The notes beneath the pieces are model-generated. The model ran no database searches. It saw only the letters and a list, made by a program, of their open reading frames with translations, and had not been told where the DNA came from. Source: Bacillus sp. Marseille-Q1617 (lineage in GTDB: Bacteria; Bacillota; Bacilli; Bacillales; Bacillaceae_B). From it: DNA of 22,500 bases. Made by a program: the position numbers and the translations under genes. Positions 1-6,534 of this stretch are shown piece after piece. Location: NCBI RefSeq assembly GCF_903645295.1, contig NZ_CAHJXM010000002.1, positions 72,501 through 95,000 on the forward strand, read 5' to 3'. The stretch's first letter is position 1. The number at the start of each line of letters is the position of its first letter.

Positions 1-45
1 GTAGCAGTGGTGATGCCGGAAACGTTTTTGAATAGTTTAAAGTAG
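1..45 (+). CDS. possible 3' end of an unidentified gene
   Basis: The first 45 bases stay open in frame 1 and end in TAG (last residues ...MPETFLNSLK). A strong palindromic terminator follows ten bases later, and the next gene is convergent, which fits the tail of a plus-strand gene entering from the left. Fourteen codons are too few to identify a family, and the open frame could be chance. Confidence 0.3.
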   Translation, partial: VAVVMPETFLNSLK

Positions 46-54
46 GAAGGTAAA

Positions 55-85
55 AGCCTTCTCCCCGTGCGTCAGGGAGTAGGCT
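55..85. terminator. bidirectional Rho-independent terminator
   Basis: Stem AGCCT-x-CTCCC (55-65) pairs with GGGAG-x-AGGCT (75-85) around a 9-base loop. An A-run lies at 52-55 and a T-rich tract at 88-99, so it can stop the glycerate kinase transcript on the minus strand and any transcript arriving from the left on the plus strand. Confidence 0.8.
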
Positions 86-89
86 AGTT

Positions 90-1229
90 TTATTTTTTGT
101 TATTAAGTGTCATGGCTCTCATCAATCTTTCAGCCGCTTTCTCCAGTAGTTTTGAGCCGTTTTTCATTGCGTCATCCAGTGACATGGGTGAGTCCACTAT
201 CGGAAATACCAGGCTTATCCCTTCGGAAGAAACGTTTTGTGTAGTTCCTTCTAGTTTACCGGTGAATGCGACTGTGGGAATATGATATTCCTTAGCTATT
301 CTTCCGATGCCGACCGGCACCTTCCCATAGAGAGACTGAGCATCCATTTTCCCTTCCCCTGTCAGGACTAAAGAAGCCTCTTTGATTTCCTTGTGTAAAC
401 CACCGAGTTCCGCAATAAGGCTGAAGCCGCTTTGGAAAGAGGGATTGAAAAAAGCCTTAAGGGCAAACCCAAAGCCGCCGGCAGCGCCGCTTCCCTTATC
501 TGTACTGCAGTCTATTCCTGTATGTTCCCTTACTTTTTGAGCATAGTGCTTCATTCCGGCTTCAAAGATCATCGATTTGTCCTTGGTGACTCCTTTTTGA
601 GGGCCAAATATACTGACAGCTCCTTCTTCTCCCAGTAACGGGTTGGTGACATCCGACGCCACCACCCATTCCACGTCATTTAGCCGGGGGTCAAGATTCG
701 ATGAATCGATTGTGTGTATATGGCCAAGTATTTTTCCGCCCTGCGAGAGCTCAACTCTTTTTTCATCTAGGAAGTGGATCCCCAATGCCTGAAGAAAACC
801 CGTTCCTCCATCAACCGTGGCACTGCCGCCTAATCCAATGATGATCCGCCGCACTCCAAGATCCAATGCACATTCAACAAGCTCACCTGTACCATATGTA
901 GATGAGTCTTCGGGGTTTAATTCAGAGTAGGTTAAAAGAGGAAGGCCGGAAGCAGCTGCGGTTTCTATAACGGCTGTTTTTGTCTCTGAAAGCCATCCGA
1001 AACTTGCTTGAATTTGTCTTCCGAGTGGATCACGGACTCTTCTATCGATCTTTTCCCCGCCAAGAATGGACATGATGGCTTCCACAGTCCCTTCTCCTCC
1101 ATCAGCCATGGGAACGAGAGTGGTTTCCCAGGATGAATTTACTTGCTCAACCCCTCTTTGTATTGCGTCTGCAGCTTCTATACTTGTCATTGAGCCCTTG
1201 AAGGAATCGGGGGCAATTACAATCTTCAT
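90..1229 (-). CDS. glxK: glycerate kinase, GlxK/GarK family
   Basis: The protein (379 aa) is a cytosolic kinase of the type-I glycerate kinase family, which phosphorylates D-glycerate with ATP to 2-phosphoglycerate and so feeds glycerate into lower glycolysis. The family signature is clear at the N-terminus (MKIVIAPDSFKGSMTS), and the conserved blocks GLGGSATVDGGTG (about 145-157) and LTGEGKMDAQS (near 300) are present. Length is normal. A longer frame opens at 1268, but the ATG at 1229 is chosen because AAAGGTGG lies about 8 bases upstream and family members begin MKIVIAPDS. It is set off by terminators on both sides, so it is probably monocistronic; a weak CATAAT box about 30 bases upstream is the only promoter candidate. 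In B. subtilis an rRNA operon follows bofA, so this gene marks a local rearrangement or insertion. Confidence 0.93.
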   Translation of the reverse strand: MKIVIAPDSFKGSMTSIEAADAIQRGVEQVNSSWETTLVPMADGGEGTVEAIMSILGGEKIDRRVRDPLGRQIQASFGWLSETKTAVIETAAASGLPLLTYSELNPEDSSTYGTGELVECALDLGVRRIIIGLGGSATVDGGTGFLQALGIHFLDEKRVELSQGGKILGHIHTIDSSNLDPRLNDVEWVVASDVTNPLLGEEGAVSIFGPQKGVTKDKSMIFEAGMKHYAQKVREHTGIDCSTDKGSGAAGGFGFALKAFFNPSFQSGFSLIAELGGLHKEIKEASLVLTGEGKMDAQSLYGKVPVGIGRIAKEYHIPTVAFTGKLEGTTQNVSSEGISLVFPIVDSPMSLDDAMKNGSKLLEKAAERLMRAMTLNNKK

Positions 1230-1286
1230 CTCATGACCACCTTTCTTGGGACTAATTATGTAAAACATTAAAAACCTTTAATAATG

Positions 1287-1313
1287 AAAAAGCAGCCCTC
1301 ACAAAAGGCTGCT
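1287..1313 (-). terminator. terminator after bofA
   Basis: Perfect 7-bp stem AGCAGCC (1291-1297) / GGCTGCT (1307-1313) with a 9-base loop; read on the minus strand it is followed directly by TTTT. It closes the dnaX-to-bofA operon and separates it from glxK. Confidence 0.85.
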
Positions 1314-1330
1314 GATTCTTTCGAAATACT

Positions 1331-1594
1331 TTACAAAATCCACATCTGTATCACTGTCAGCCCCACCACTCCAGGAATGCCAAGGATTCCCGAAATGGAG
1401 GAAGTCGCCAGATTGATGGGGACATGGATTCCGTACTGACTGCCAAAGGCGTTCAGGAAAAATAGAAATAGTGCTCCGATCATGACCTTCATGGCGACTT
1501 GTCCTACAAATCGCAGCGGTTTGATGGGTGTGCCTGTAATTAACAGAAGGACGATGAGTCCGCTGATTACAGAAATCACGATTACCGGGTTCAT
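1331..1594 (-). CDS. bofA: pro-sigma-K processing inhibitor BofA
   Basis: An 87-residue integral membrane protein, the same length as B. subtilis BofA. In that organism BofA sits in the outer forespore membrane with SpoIVFA and holds the protease SpoIVFB inactive until the forespore signal releases pro-sigma-K processing. The sequence shows a hydrophobic segment at about 3-21, a second near 36-50, and the typical C-terminal part ending SGILGIPGVVGLTVIQMWIL. The start at 1594 is chosen over the longer frame from 1627 because GAGGAG lies 8-9 bases upstream and MNPV begins a normal BofA. It is the last gene of the dnaX-yaaK-recR-yaaL-bofA run and has its own downstream terminator. Its presence argues for an endospore former. 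Confidence 0.93.
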   Translation of the reverse strand: MNPVIVISVISGLIVLLLITGTPIKPLRFVGQVAMKVMIGALFLFFLNAFGSQYGIHVPINLATSSISGILGIPGVVGLTVIQMWIL

Positions 1595-1655
1595 ACCCTC
1601 TCTCCTCTCAACATAGAACATTAACAATCTCTTATTGAAAGGATATGAGGGTTGT

Positions 1656-1874
1656 CTACCTTTTTATGACGATCTTTCTATGTTTCGCTTCTCTAAATAA
1701 GAAAAAATATTTTGCTTCAGCGATTTTCGAAGAGCAGTGAAGATTCAGATTGTAGTCTACACTCATCTCATCGATGCTTCGCTGCTGATTCCAATGCTCT
1801 TTTGCTTCTTCCAAGGTTCGAAGCAGGGCTTGATCGTACTCTCGTTTGAGTTTCCCTTTTTTACGGAAAAACAT
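1656..1874 (-). CDS. yaaL: YaaL family protein (DUF2508), function unknown
   Basis: A 72-residue charged, soluble protein matching the small YaaL family that sits between recR and bofA in bacilli. It begins MFFRKKGKLKREYD and continues with a probably helical lysine/glutamate-rich segment (about 8-35), then a C-terminal part with AEAKYFFLFREAKHR. There is no signal peptide, metal site or catalytic motif that I can see. The longer open frame reaching 2066 only overlaps recR in another phase and is not real; the ATG at 1874 has AGGGAGA upstream. It starts 16 bases after recR ends, so the two are probably co-transcribed. The family assignment rests on sequence resemblance plus conserved position; no molecular function is known to me. 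Confidence 0.85.
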   Translation of the reverse strand: MFFRKKGKLKREYDQALLRTLEEAKEHWNQQRSIDEMSVDYNLNLHCSSKIAEAKYFFLFREAKHRKIVIKR

Positions 1875-1890
1875 AGATGCTCTCTCCCTT

Positions 1891-2487
1891 TTAAACGTCT
1901 CTTCTTCCTTCAAGGGCTTTTGACAATGTGACTTCATCCGCATATTCGAGATCCCCGCCCACAGGCAAGCCGTGTGCGATACGTGTGATGCGGATGCCGG
2001 ATGGTTTGACGAGCCGCGAAATATACATGGCGGTTGCTTCGCCTTCGATATTCGGATTTGTCGCAAGAATCACTTCCTGCACCTCGTCGCTTTGAAGACG
2101 TTTAATCAGGTCCGGTACGTTGATGTCCTCAGGGCCGATTCCATCCATTGGGGAAATGGCACCATGAAGGACATGGTAAAGACCGTTATATTCCTTCATC
2201 TTCTCCATCGCAATAACATCTTTGGGGTCCTGGACCACGCAGACGATACTGCGATCTCTTCGCTGATCCTCACAAATATAGCAAGGATCCTGGTCCGTAA
2301 TGTGACCGCAGACAGAGCAATAGCTTAAATTACGTTTTGCATTCACGAGTGCTTTTGCAAAGTCCAATACAGTGTCTTCTTTCATGCTAAGTACAAAAAA
2401 AGCCAGTCGGGCCGCAGTTTTCGGCCCGATTCCTGGCAATTTCATAAAGCTGTCGATCAGCTTTGATATAGGCTCAGGATAATGCAT
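1891..2487 (-). CDS. recR: recombination mediator RecR
   Basis: RecR (198 aa, identical in length to the B. subtilis protein) is the ring-forming partner of RecF/RecO that helps load RecA on SSB-coated gaps and broken ends. All domains are visible: a helix-hairpin-helix with [13 protein letters not shown] (18-30), a four-cysteine zinc finger (C57, C60, C69, C72), a Toprim domain (about 80-175) and a C-terminal region with THE-like context replaced by the [20 protein letters not shown] block. The ATG at 2487 is preceded by GGAGG at 7 bases. It follows yaaK by 11 bases and precedes yaaL by 16, as in the standard dnaX-yaaK-recR operon, which links clamp loading with recombinational repair. Confidence 0.97.
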   Translation of the reverse strand: MHYPEPISKLIDSFMKLPGIGPKTAARLAFFVLSMKEDTVLDFAKALVNAKRNLSYCSVCGHITDQDPCYICEDQRRDRSIVCVVQDPKDVIAMEKMKEYNGLYHVLHGAISPMDGIGPEDINVPDLIKRLQSDEVQEVILATNPNIEGEATAMYISRLVKPSGIRITRIAHGLPVGGDLEYADEVTLSKALEGRRDV

Positions 2488-2498
2488 GATATTGCCTC

Positions 2499-2819
2499 CT
2501 AGAACATTCCCGGCAGGTTCATTCCTTTAGTGAATTGACCCATAGTAGAATTCGTTAATTCGTCTGCTTTCTTAAGTGCATCGTTTGTCGCAGCAAGCAC
2601 TAAATCCTGAAGCATATCGATATCTTCCGGATCTACTACTTCTTCATTGATCTTTACATCAAGGACCTGCTTGTGACCTGAAACGATGACAGTGACCATG
2701 CCGCCGCCGGCAGATCCTTCAATTTCCTTTTCACCAAGCTCCTCTTGTGCTTCTGCCATTTTCTTTTGCATCTTCTGCATCTGTTTCATCATGTTTTGCA
2801 TATTACCCATTCCACGCAT
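2499..2819 (-). CDS. yaaK: nucleoid-associated protein YbaB/EbfC family (YaaK)
   Basis: A 106-residue protein of the YbaB/EbfC family, small dimeric DNA-binding proteins located between dnaX and recR in very many bacteria. The N-terminus is a methionine/lysine/glutamine-rich helix (residues 1-30, [19 protein letters not shown]), followed by the beta-rich core with the conserved [20 protein letters not shown] block (38-57) and a C-terminal helix ending NLPGMF. The start has GGAGG nine bases upstream. The family binds DNA as a pair of tweezers in the structural studies I know of; its exact role in bacilli is not settled. Tight spacing to recR supports one transcript. Confidence 0.95.
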   Translation of the reverse strand: MRGMGNMQNMMKQMQKMQKKMAEAQEELGEKEIEGSAGGGMVTVIVSGHKQVLDVKINEEVVDPEDIDMLQDLVLAATNDALKKADELTNSTMGQFTKGMNLPGMF

Positions 2820-2882
2820 AGTTCATGACCTCCAATAGTTTTTATTAACATTATTCATACACTTAATGTGGTATTTCTTTCA

Positions 2883-4571
2883 TCAATCATTGAGTTCCAC
2901 TAAATCGCCGGCAATCTTTTCTGCTTCCGAGAGAAGGGTATCCTCTTCCTTTGCTTCACCCGATTCGCCGTCCCCGGGATCCGTTTGTGTGTTGCGGATG
3001 AACTCTTCCCTTAGTGGGAGCCACTGGTCTTCGGGAATCCCGATCGGGAAGTAGCTGCTTCCGGTGAGCTCCTGCAGGATGGAATCCATGCTTGAAATGA
3101 AAGCCTGGTTCTCCATCGCCATTTGGCAGTGGATATCATACTTGAATTTTAACACAAACGAACCTGCTGTTGCCGCCACCGGCTCTGCATTATTCAAGAG
3201 GGCAGCCTGGGAGCGCATTTGCCGCTGGTTCAGGGTTTCCATCATGTCTCCCCAGCGGCTCTTGACCAGGTTAAGATCTTCTTTCGTTGCATTCTTCAGT
3301 ACTTCCTGAATTTGCCCGACCGGCGCACGGAAGCCTTTCTTTGCACGCACAGGCTTTTTAGCCGGCTGTGCAGCAGGTTCAGCCTGAGCAGGAACGCCAT
3401 TTGCCTTCAACTGCTGGATTTCTTTTTCAAGCGTTTGGATTTTTTTCATCATTTCGCCGACTTCAGGTGAAGACGCGCTTCGAGGCGCTTCGAGCTGGCA
3501 AAGCTTCACGATGGAAACCTCTAAGTAGATGCGGGCATGATTGGTGAACTTCATCTCCTGACCCGCTTGATTCAGTACGTCGATATATTGATAAATCTGG
3601 CTTGCCTGGGTTTCATGTGCAAGCTCCTTGAATTCATCATCGAGCATGACCCTTTCCATCGATTCCTCGAGGTTTGGAGCCGTTTGATAGAGAAGCATAT
3701 CCCTGTAATACAGTATGAAGTCTTCCGCAAATCGGGCCGGGTCCTTTCCTTGGAAAAGAAGTTCTTCGAGCGCACCCAGGCCTTTTGAGACATCTTTTTC
3801 AAGGATCGCCTTTGCGAGTGTATTCAAATACCCTTGGGAAACGGCACCGGTCACCGTTAACGCATCATCCACGGTGACAACATCCTGGCTGAAGGAAATC
3901 GCCTGATCGAGCAGGCTGAGTGCATCACGCATTCCGCCCTCGGCCGCTCTTGCGATGACCGCCAAGGCATTCTCTTCATAGTTCACACCCGACTCAGTGG
4001 CGATATGACTCATTCTTCCGACGATATCCCTGGCTGTGATCCGTTTGAAATCAAAGCGCTGGCAACGGGAAATGATCGTTAGCGGAATCTTGTGGGGCTC
4101 GGTGGTCGCCAATATGAATATGACGTGCTTCGGAGGTTCCTCCAATGTTTTCAAAAGGGCGTTGAAGGCCCCGATGGAAAGCATATGAACCTCATCGATG
4201 ATATAGACCTTATACTCCACCACGTTCGGTGAATACTTTACTTTATCGCGTATGTCACGTATTTCCTCTACTCCGTTATTCGAAGCAGCATCAATTTCAA
4301 TGACATCCGGAATGGACCCGTCCGTGATCCCTTTACATGCGTCACACTCGTTGCAAGGCTCGGCAACAGGTGAACGTTCACAGTTGACCGCCTTGGCAAG
4401 GATCTTCGCTGCACTCGTCTTCCCTGTTCCGCGTGGTCCTGAAAAAAGGTACGCATGGGAAATTTTCTGATGTAGGAGAGCATTTTGCAGTGTTTTCGTA
4501 ACATGCTGCTGCCCGACGACATCTACAAATGACTGCGGACGCCACACACGATATAATGCTTGATATGCCAA
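2883..4571 (-). CDS. dnaX: DNA polymerase III subunit tau (clamp loader), DnaX
   Basis: DnaX (562 aa) is the ATPase and scaffold of the replicative clamp loader, bringing the polymerase cores and the helicase together at the fork. The AAA+ module is complete: Walker A GPRGTGKT (45-52), zinc-binding cysteines C64, C73, C76 and C79, Walker B IDEVHML (125-131) and the sensor region ATTEPHKIPLTIISRCQRF (about 155-173). Residues after about 370 form the tau-specific tail with an Ala/Pro/Lys-rich linker. The start codon is TTG, chosen because AGGGGGGGAG lies just upstream and MAYQALYRVWRP matches the family N-terminus. It heads the dnaX-yaaK-recR-yaaL-bofA operon. No convincing E. coli-type frameshift site is present in the linker. 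Confidence 0.97.
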   Translation of the reverse strand: MAYQALYRVWRPQSFVDVVGQQHVTKTLQNALLHQKISHAYLFSGPRGTGKTSAAKILAKAVNCERSPVAEPCNECDACKGITDGSIPDVIEIDAASNNGVEEIRDIRDKVKYSPNVVEYKVYIIDEVHMLSIGAFNALLKTLEEPPKHVIFILATTEPHKIPLTIISRCQRFDFKRITARDIVGRMSHIATESGVNYEENALAVIARAAEGGMRDALSLLDQAISFSQDVVTVDDALTVTGAVSQGYLNTLAKAILEKDVSKGLGALEELLFQGKDPARFAEDFILYYRDMLLYQTAPNLEESMERVMLDDEFKELAHETQASQIYQYIDVLNQAGQEMKFTNHARIYLEVSIVKLCQLEAPRSASSPEVGEMMKKIQTLEKEIQQLKANGVPAQAEPAAQPAKKPVRAKKGFRAPVGQIQEVLKNATKEDLNLVKSRWGDMMETLNQRQMRSQAALLNNAEPVAATAGSFVLKFKYDIHCQMAMENQAFISSMDSILQELTGSSYFPIGIPEDQWLPLREEFIRNTQTDPGDGESGEAKEEDTLLSEAEKIAGDLVELND

Positions 4572-4698
4572 AATACTCCCCCCTCTTTTTTATGTATGTA
4601 TACTCCATTTATAATGCCGTCCTGTGTCCAATCAGGCACATTCAGCCTGACCCTCCGGCCTGAATGCCGGATGACACTTTTCATATATGATCTTATTT

Positions 4699-4728
4699 AT
4701 TATAACGTAATTTCAGGCAGGATTACAA
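4699..4728 (-). promoter_or_regulatory. sigma-A-type promoter for the dnaX operon
   Basis: On the minus strand TTGTAA (4723-4728) is followed after 18 bases by a perfect TATAAT (4699-4704). It would give a leader of roughly 120 bases before the TTG start of dnaX; that leader contains inverted ATTCAG/CTGAAT segments around 4640-4665 of unknown meaning. Confidence 0.65.
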
Positions 4729-4778
4729 AGAAAACCGGGGACTGATTCAGGAAACTTTGAAACACATTCATTTCAAAC

Positions 4779-4807
4779 AAAAAGCCCACCCCGATACAGG
4801 ATGAGCT
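4779..4807 (-). terminator. terminator of the SRP RNA gene
   Basis: Read on the minus strand, AGCTCATCC (4807-4799) pairs with GGGTGGGCT (4791-4783) with two or three G-T pairs, then TTTTT. It lies about 20 bases past the mature SRP RNA 3' end. Confidence 0.8.
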
Positions 4808-4824
4808 GTTGTATATGTATGAAA

Positions 4825-5093
4825 CTGCCGTGCACCTTTCGTCGACAAGCAACCATAGGCGTTACTCAAGCAGTTAGCTCGGCCCAGGCAACCCTGCGGC
4901 ACATGGGAGCTTCCACTTAATGCTGCTTCCTTCCGGACCTGACATGGTTCATGGATTCCCATTGCGCAGGACCCAGGCGTCAACACCACTTACTTGAGGC
5001 AGGCCCTACAGTATGCAAGCCTCGGAAAGGAATTCGGCCTCGCTGGAGCGGATTGCGAGTACAGGGCACCGCTACCTCCCCACCTAGCACGGC
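4825..5093 (-). ncRNA. scr: signal recognition particle RNA, large Bacillus type
   Basis: This is the 6S-type SRP RNA (about 269 nt, close to the 271 nt of B. subtilis scRNA), which with Ffh targets nascent membrane and secreted proteins to the translocon. The diagnostic helix 8 with GGTCAGGTCCGGAAGGAAGCAG-type sequence lies near 4920-4945 on the minus strand. The 5' GGGGAGGTAGCGGTGCC block typical of Firmicutes with an Alu domain is present near 5062-5080. The ends are set by pairing of GCCGTGC (5093-5087) with GCACGGC (4833-4827), so each terminus is uncertain by a few bases. It has its own promoter and terminator. An open frame crossing this interval is only a shadow of the RNA gene. Confidence 0.97.
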
Positions 5094-5115
5094 AAAATTG
5101 ATACCAAATATTAAG

Positions 5116-5135
5116 TTGCGTCATCAACGACGCAA
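5116..5135 (-). other. hairpin in the SRP RNA precursor leader
   Basis: A perfect 7-bp stem, TTGCGTC / GACGCAA with a 6-base loop, starts within a few bases of the predicted transcription start and ends about 23 bases before the mature 5' end. In B. subtilis the scRNA precursor is trimmed by RNase III; a leader stem fits such processing or 5'-end protection, but the role here is inferred. Confidence 0.6.
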
Positions 5136-5140
5136 GATTA

Positions 5141-5169
5141 AGTATACTAGGGTTTACGTTAAAAAGCAA
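5141..5169 (-). promoter_or_regulatory. sigma-A promoter of scr
   Basis: TTGCTT (5169-5164) and TATACT (5146-5141) on the minus strand with an ideal 17-base spacer, placed between the end of tadA and the SRP RNA. The predicted start is at about 5134, directly at the leader hairpin. Confidence 0.75.
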
Positions 5170-5190
5170 TGGTTTGTGACTGTAAGTTAT

Positions 5191-5685
5191 TTACAACGAA
5201 GATGGTTTATTCTTCTTCCCGGCTTTCTTCCTTGCCCTGAGCTCCCTGAAAAATTCAGAAAGGATCGACCCGCATTCTTCTTCAAGCACTCCCGGCACGA
5301 CTTCGCATTGGTGGTTGAATCGGTTGTCGTCTAAAAGATTCATCAGCGTACCTGCGCATCCCGCCTTCGGATCGGCTGCGCCGTATACCACTTTTTCAAT
5401 CCGCGAAAGGATGATCGCACCCGAGCACATCGGACACGGTTCCAGCGTCACATAGAGTTCTGCACCTTCGAGCCTCCATGTCCCCACTTTTTCACATGCT
5501 TCCTGGATGGCAAGAGTCTCTGCATGGGTGATGGCATTCTGGGTCGTTTCCCTCAGATTATAGCCGCGGCCGATGATTTCGTCCCCCATCACCACGAGAG
5601 CGCCAATCGGCACTTCATTGATCTCCCTTGCTTTTTCCGCTTCTTTCAGCGCTTCCATCATAAAATGTTCTTCTCTTGTTTTCAT
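5191..5685 (-). CDS. tadA: tRNA-specific adenosine deaminase TadA
   Basis: TadA (164 aa) deaminates adenosine 34 to inosine in the anticodon of tRNA-Arg(ACG), which lets one tRNA read several arginine codons. The zinc-dependent cytidine/adenosine deaminase signature is intact: H54-A-E56 supplies a zinc ligand and the proton-shuttling glutamate, and PCPMC (83-87, ligands C84 and C87) completes the site. The C-terminus is a lysine-rich tail (RARKKAGKKNK). The ATG at 5685 has AGGAG six or seven bases upstream. It is divergent from yaaI; TTGGAA-17-TAAAAT in the 86-base gap is a possible promoter. It lies immediately upstream of the SRP RNA gene, as in B. subtilis. Confidence 0.96.
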   Translation of the reverse strand: MKTREEHFMMEALKEAEKAREINEVPIGALVVMGDEIIGRGYNLRETTQNAITHAETLAIQEACEKVGTWRLEGAELYVTLEPCPMCSGAIILSRIEKVVYGAADPKAGCAGTLMNLLDDNRFNHQCEVVPGVLEEECGSILSEFFRELRARKKAGKKNKPSSL

Positions 5686-5771
5686 ATAGAACTCCTACTC
5701 ATAGATTCCTTCTTTTTATTTTATAAAATTTCCCCAAACATTCCAAACTATAAAGGAAAGGGGCCTACCTG

Positions 5772-6317
5772 ATGATACCTAAAGATACCGCTCTACTGGT
5801 GATCGATATCATGAATCCATTTGATTTCTCACATGGGGAGACACTTGCCGAGCATACCAAAAAGATTGTAAAACCGATTAACGACCTGCGTGATTACTGT
5901 AAAGAAACAGGCCATCCTGTTATCTATATCAATGATCACTATGAATTATGGAAAGCAGATTTGAAACTCATTTATGAAAAATGCCGCAACAAAACAAGTA
6001 CGGATATCATTACCCCGCTCCGCCCGTCTGAAGACGATTATTTTCTCATAAAACCGAAGCATTCCGCATTCTACGGGACATCCCTGAATACGTTGCTTCA
6101 TCATCTGTCGATAAAAAACATCATCCTTACAGGGATCGCCGGAAACATCTGTGTGTTGTTCACCGCAAACGACGCATATATGAGGGAATTTACCTTGTAT
6201 GTACCAAAAGACGCCATCGCTTCCGTGAGTGAAGAAGATAACCATTATGCCCTGACGATGATGAAGAATGTGTTGAAGGCGAATATCGATGATACCGGGA
6301 CACTACTGCAGAATTGA
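5772..6317 (+). CDS. yaaI: isochorismatase-family cysteine hydrolase (YaaI)
   Basis: The protein (181 aa) belongs to the isochorismatase-like hydrolase superfamily, whose members cleave amide or ether bonds (nicotinamidases, isochorismatases, carbamoyl hydrolases). The Asp-Lys-Cys triad is visible: D12 in VIDIMNPF, K94 in FLIKPKHSAFYGT, and C127 in GIAGNICVLFTANDA, with the usual cis-peptide GIAGN before the nucleophile. The substrate cannot be told from sequence; B. subtilis YaaI in the same position also has no assigned substrate that I know of. A purine-rich AGGAAAGGGG precedes the ATG. It is followed by a hairpin-rich repeat region and then yaaH on the same strand, so co-transcription is uncertain. 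Confidence 0.88.
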   Translation: MIPKDTALLVIDIMNPFDFSHGETLAEHTKKIVKPINDLRDYCKETGHPVIYINDHYELWKADLKLIYEKCRNKTSTDIITPLRPSEDDYFLIKPKHSAFYGTSLNTLLHHLSIKNIILTGIAGNICVLFTANDAYMREFTLYVPKDAIASVSEEDNHYALTMMKNVLKANIDDTGTLLQN

Positions 6318-6334
6318 TAGTGCGTGGAGTTGAC

Positions 6335-6426
6335 CCAGGCTCCGTTATACTGATTTGACCCGGAAATCGCGCCCGGCTCAAATCACTTCGTTTGAGCCTG
6401 GCTCAAAACCTGTATTCTGAGCCAGG
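6335..6426. repeat. cluster of competing hairpins, GAGCC(A/T)GG repeats
   Basis: Three stems overlap so that they exclude one another: GATTTGA-C-CCGG / CCGG-C-TCAAATC (6352-6384), GGCTCAAA / TTTGAGCC (6375-6398) and CCTGGCTCA / TGAGCCAGG (6397-6426). CCAGGCTC at 6335 is also complementary to GAGCCTGG at 6394. No T-run follows, so it is not a standard terminator. It fills the 217-base gap between yaaI and yaaH and looks like a small palindromic intergenic repeat. Confidence 0.7.
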
Positions 6427-6473
6427 CACCCGGTACCTGAACACAGCACTTCAGACCACTGAACAAAATACCG

Positions 6474-6502
6474 GCATAACCTGCCTTCCCTCTTCATAGG
6501 CT
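6474..6502 (+). promoter_or_regulatory. possible sigma-E promoter of yaaH
   Basis: GCATAA (6474-6479) and CATAGGCT (6495-6502) spaced by 15 bases resemble the mother-cell sigma-E pattern (ATA-type -35, CATACAAT-like -10), 32 bases before the yaaH start. B. subtilis yaaH is known to be sigma-E dependent. The -10 match is only partial. Confidence 0.4.
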
Positions 6503-6534
6503 GATTATAGTGAAGATAAAGGGAGGGCCTTAGT

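Noticed and set aside
3350..3362. Possible E. coli-like frameshift site in the dnaX linker (CT AAA AAG CC)
   Set aside because: The heptamer is T AAA AAG, not A AAA AAG, so -1 slippage would not re-pair in the P site; the A-run is only five long and B. subtilis dnaX is not known to need it.
4768..4989. 73-codon minus-strand frame
   Set aside because: It lies in the SRP RNA gene and its terminator; the sequence is explained by conserved RNA structure.
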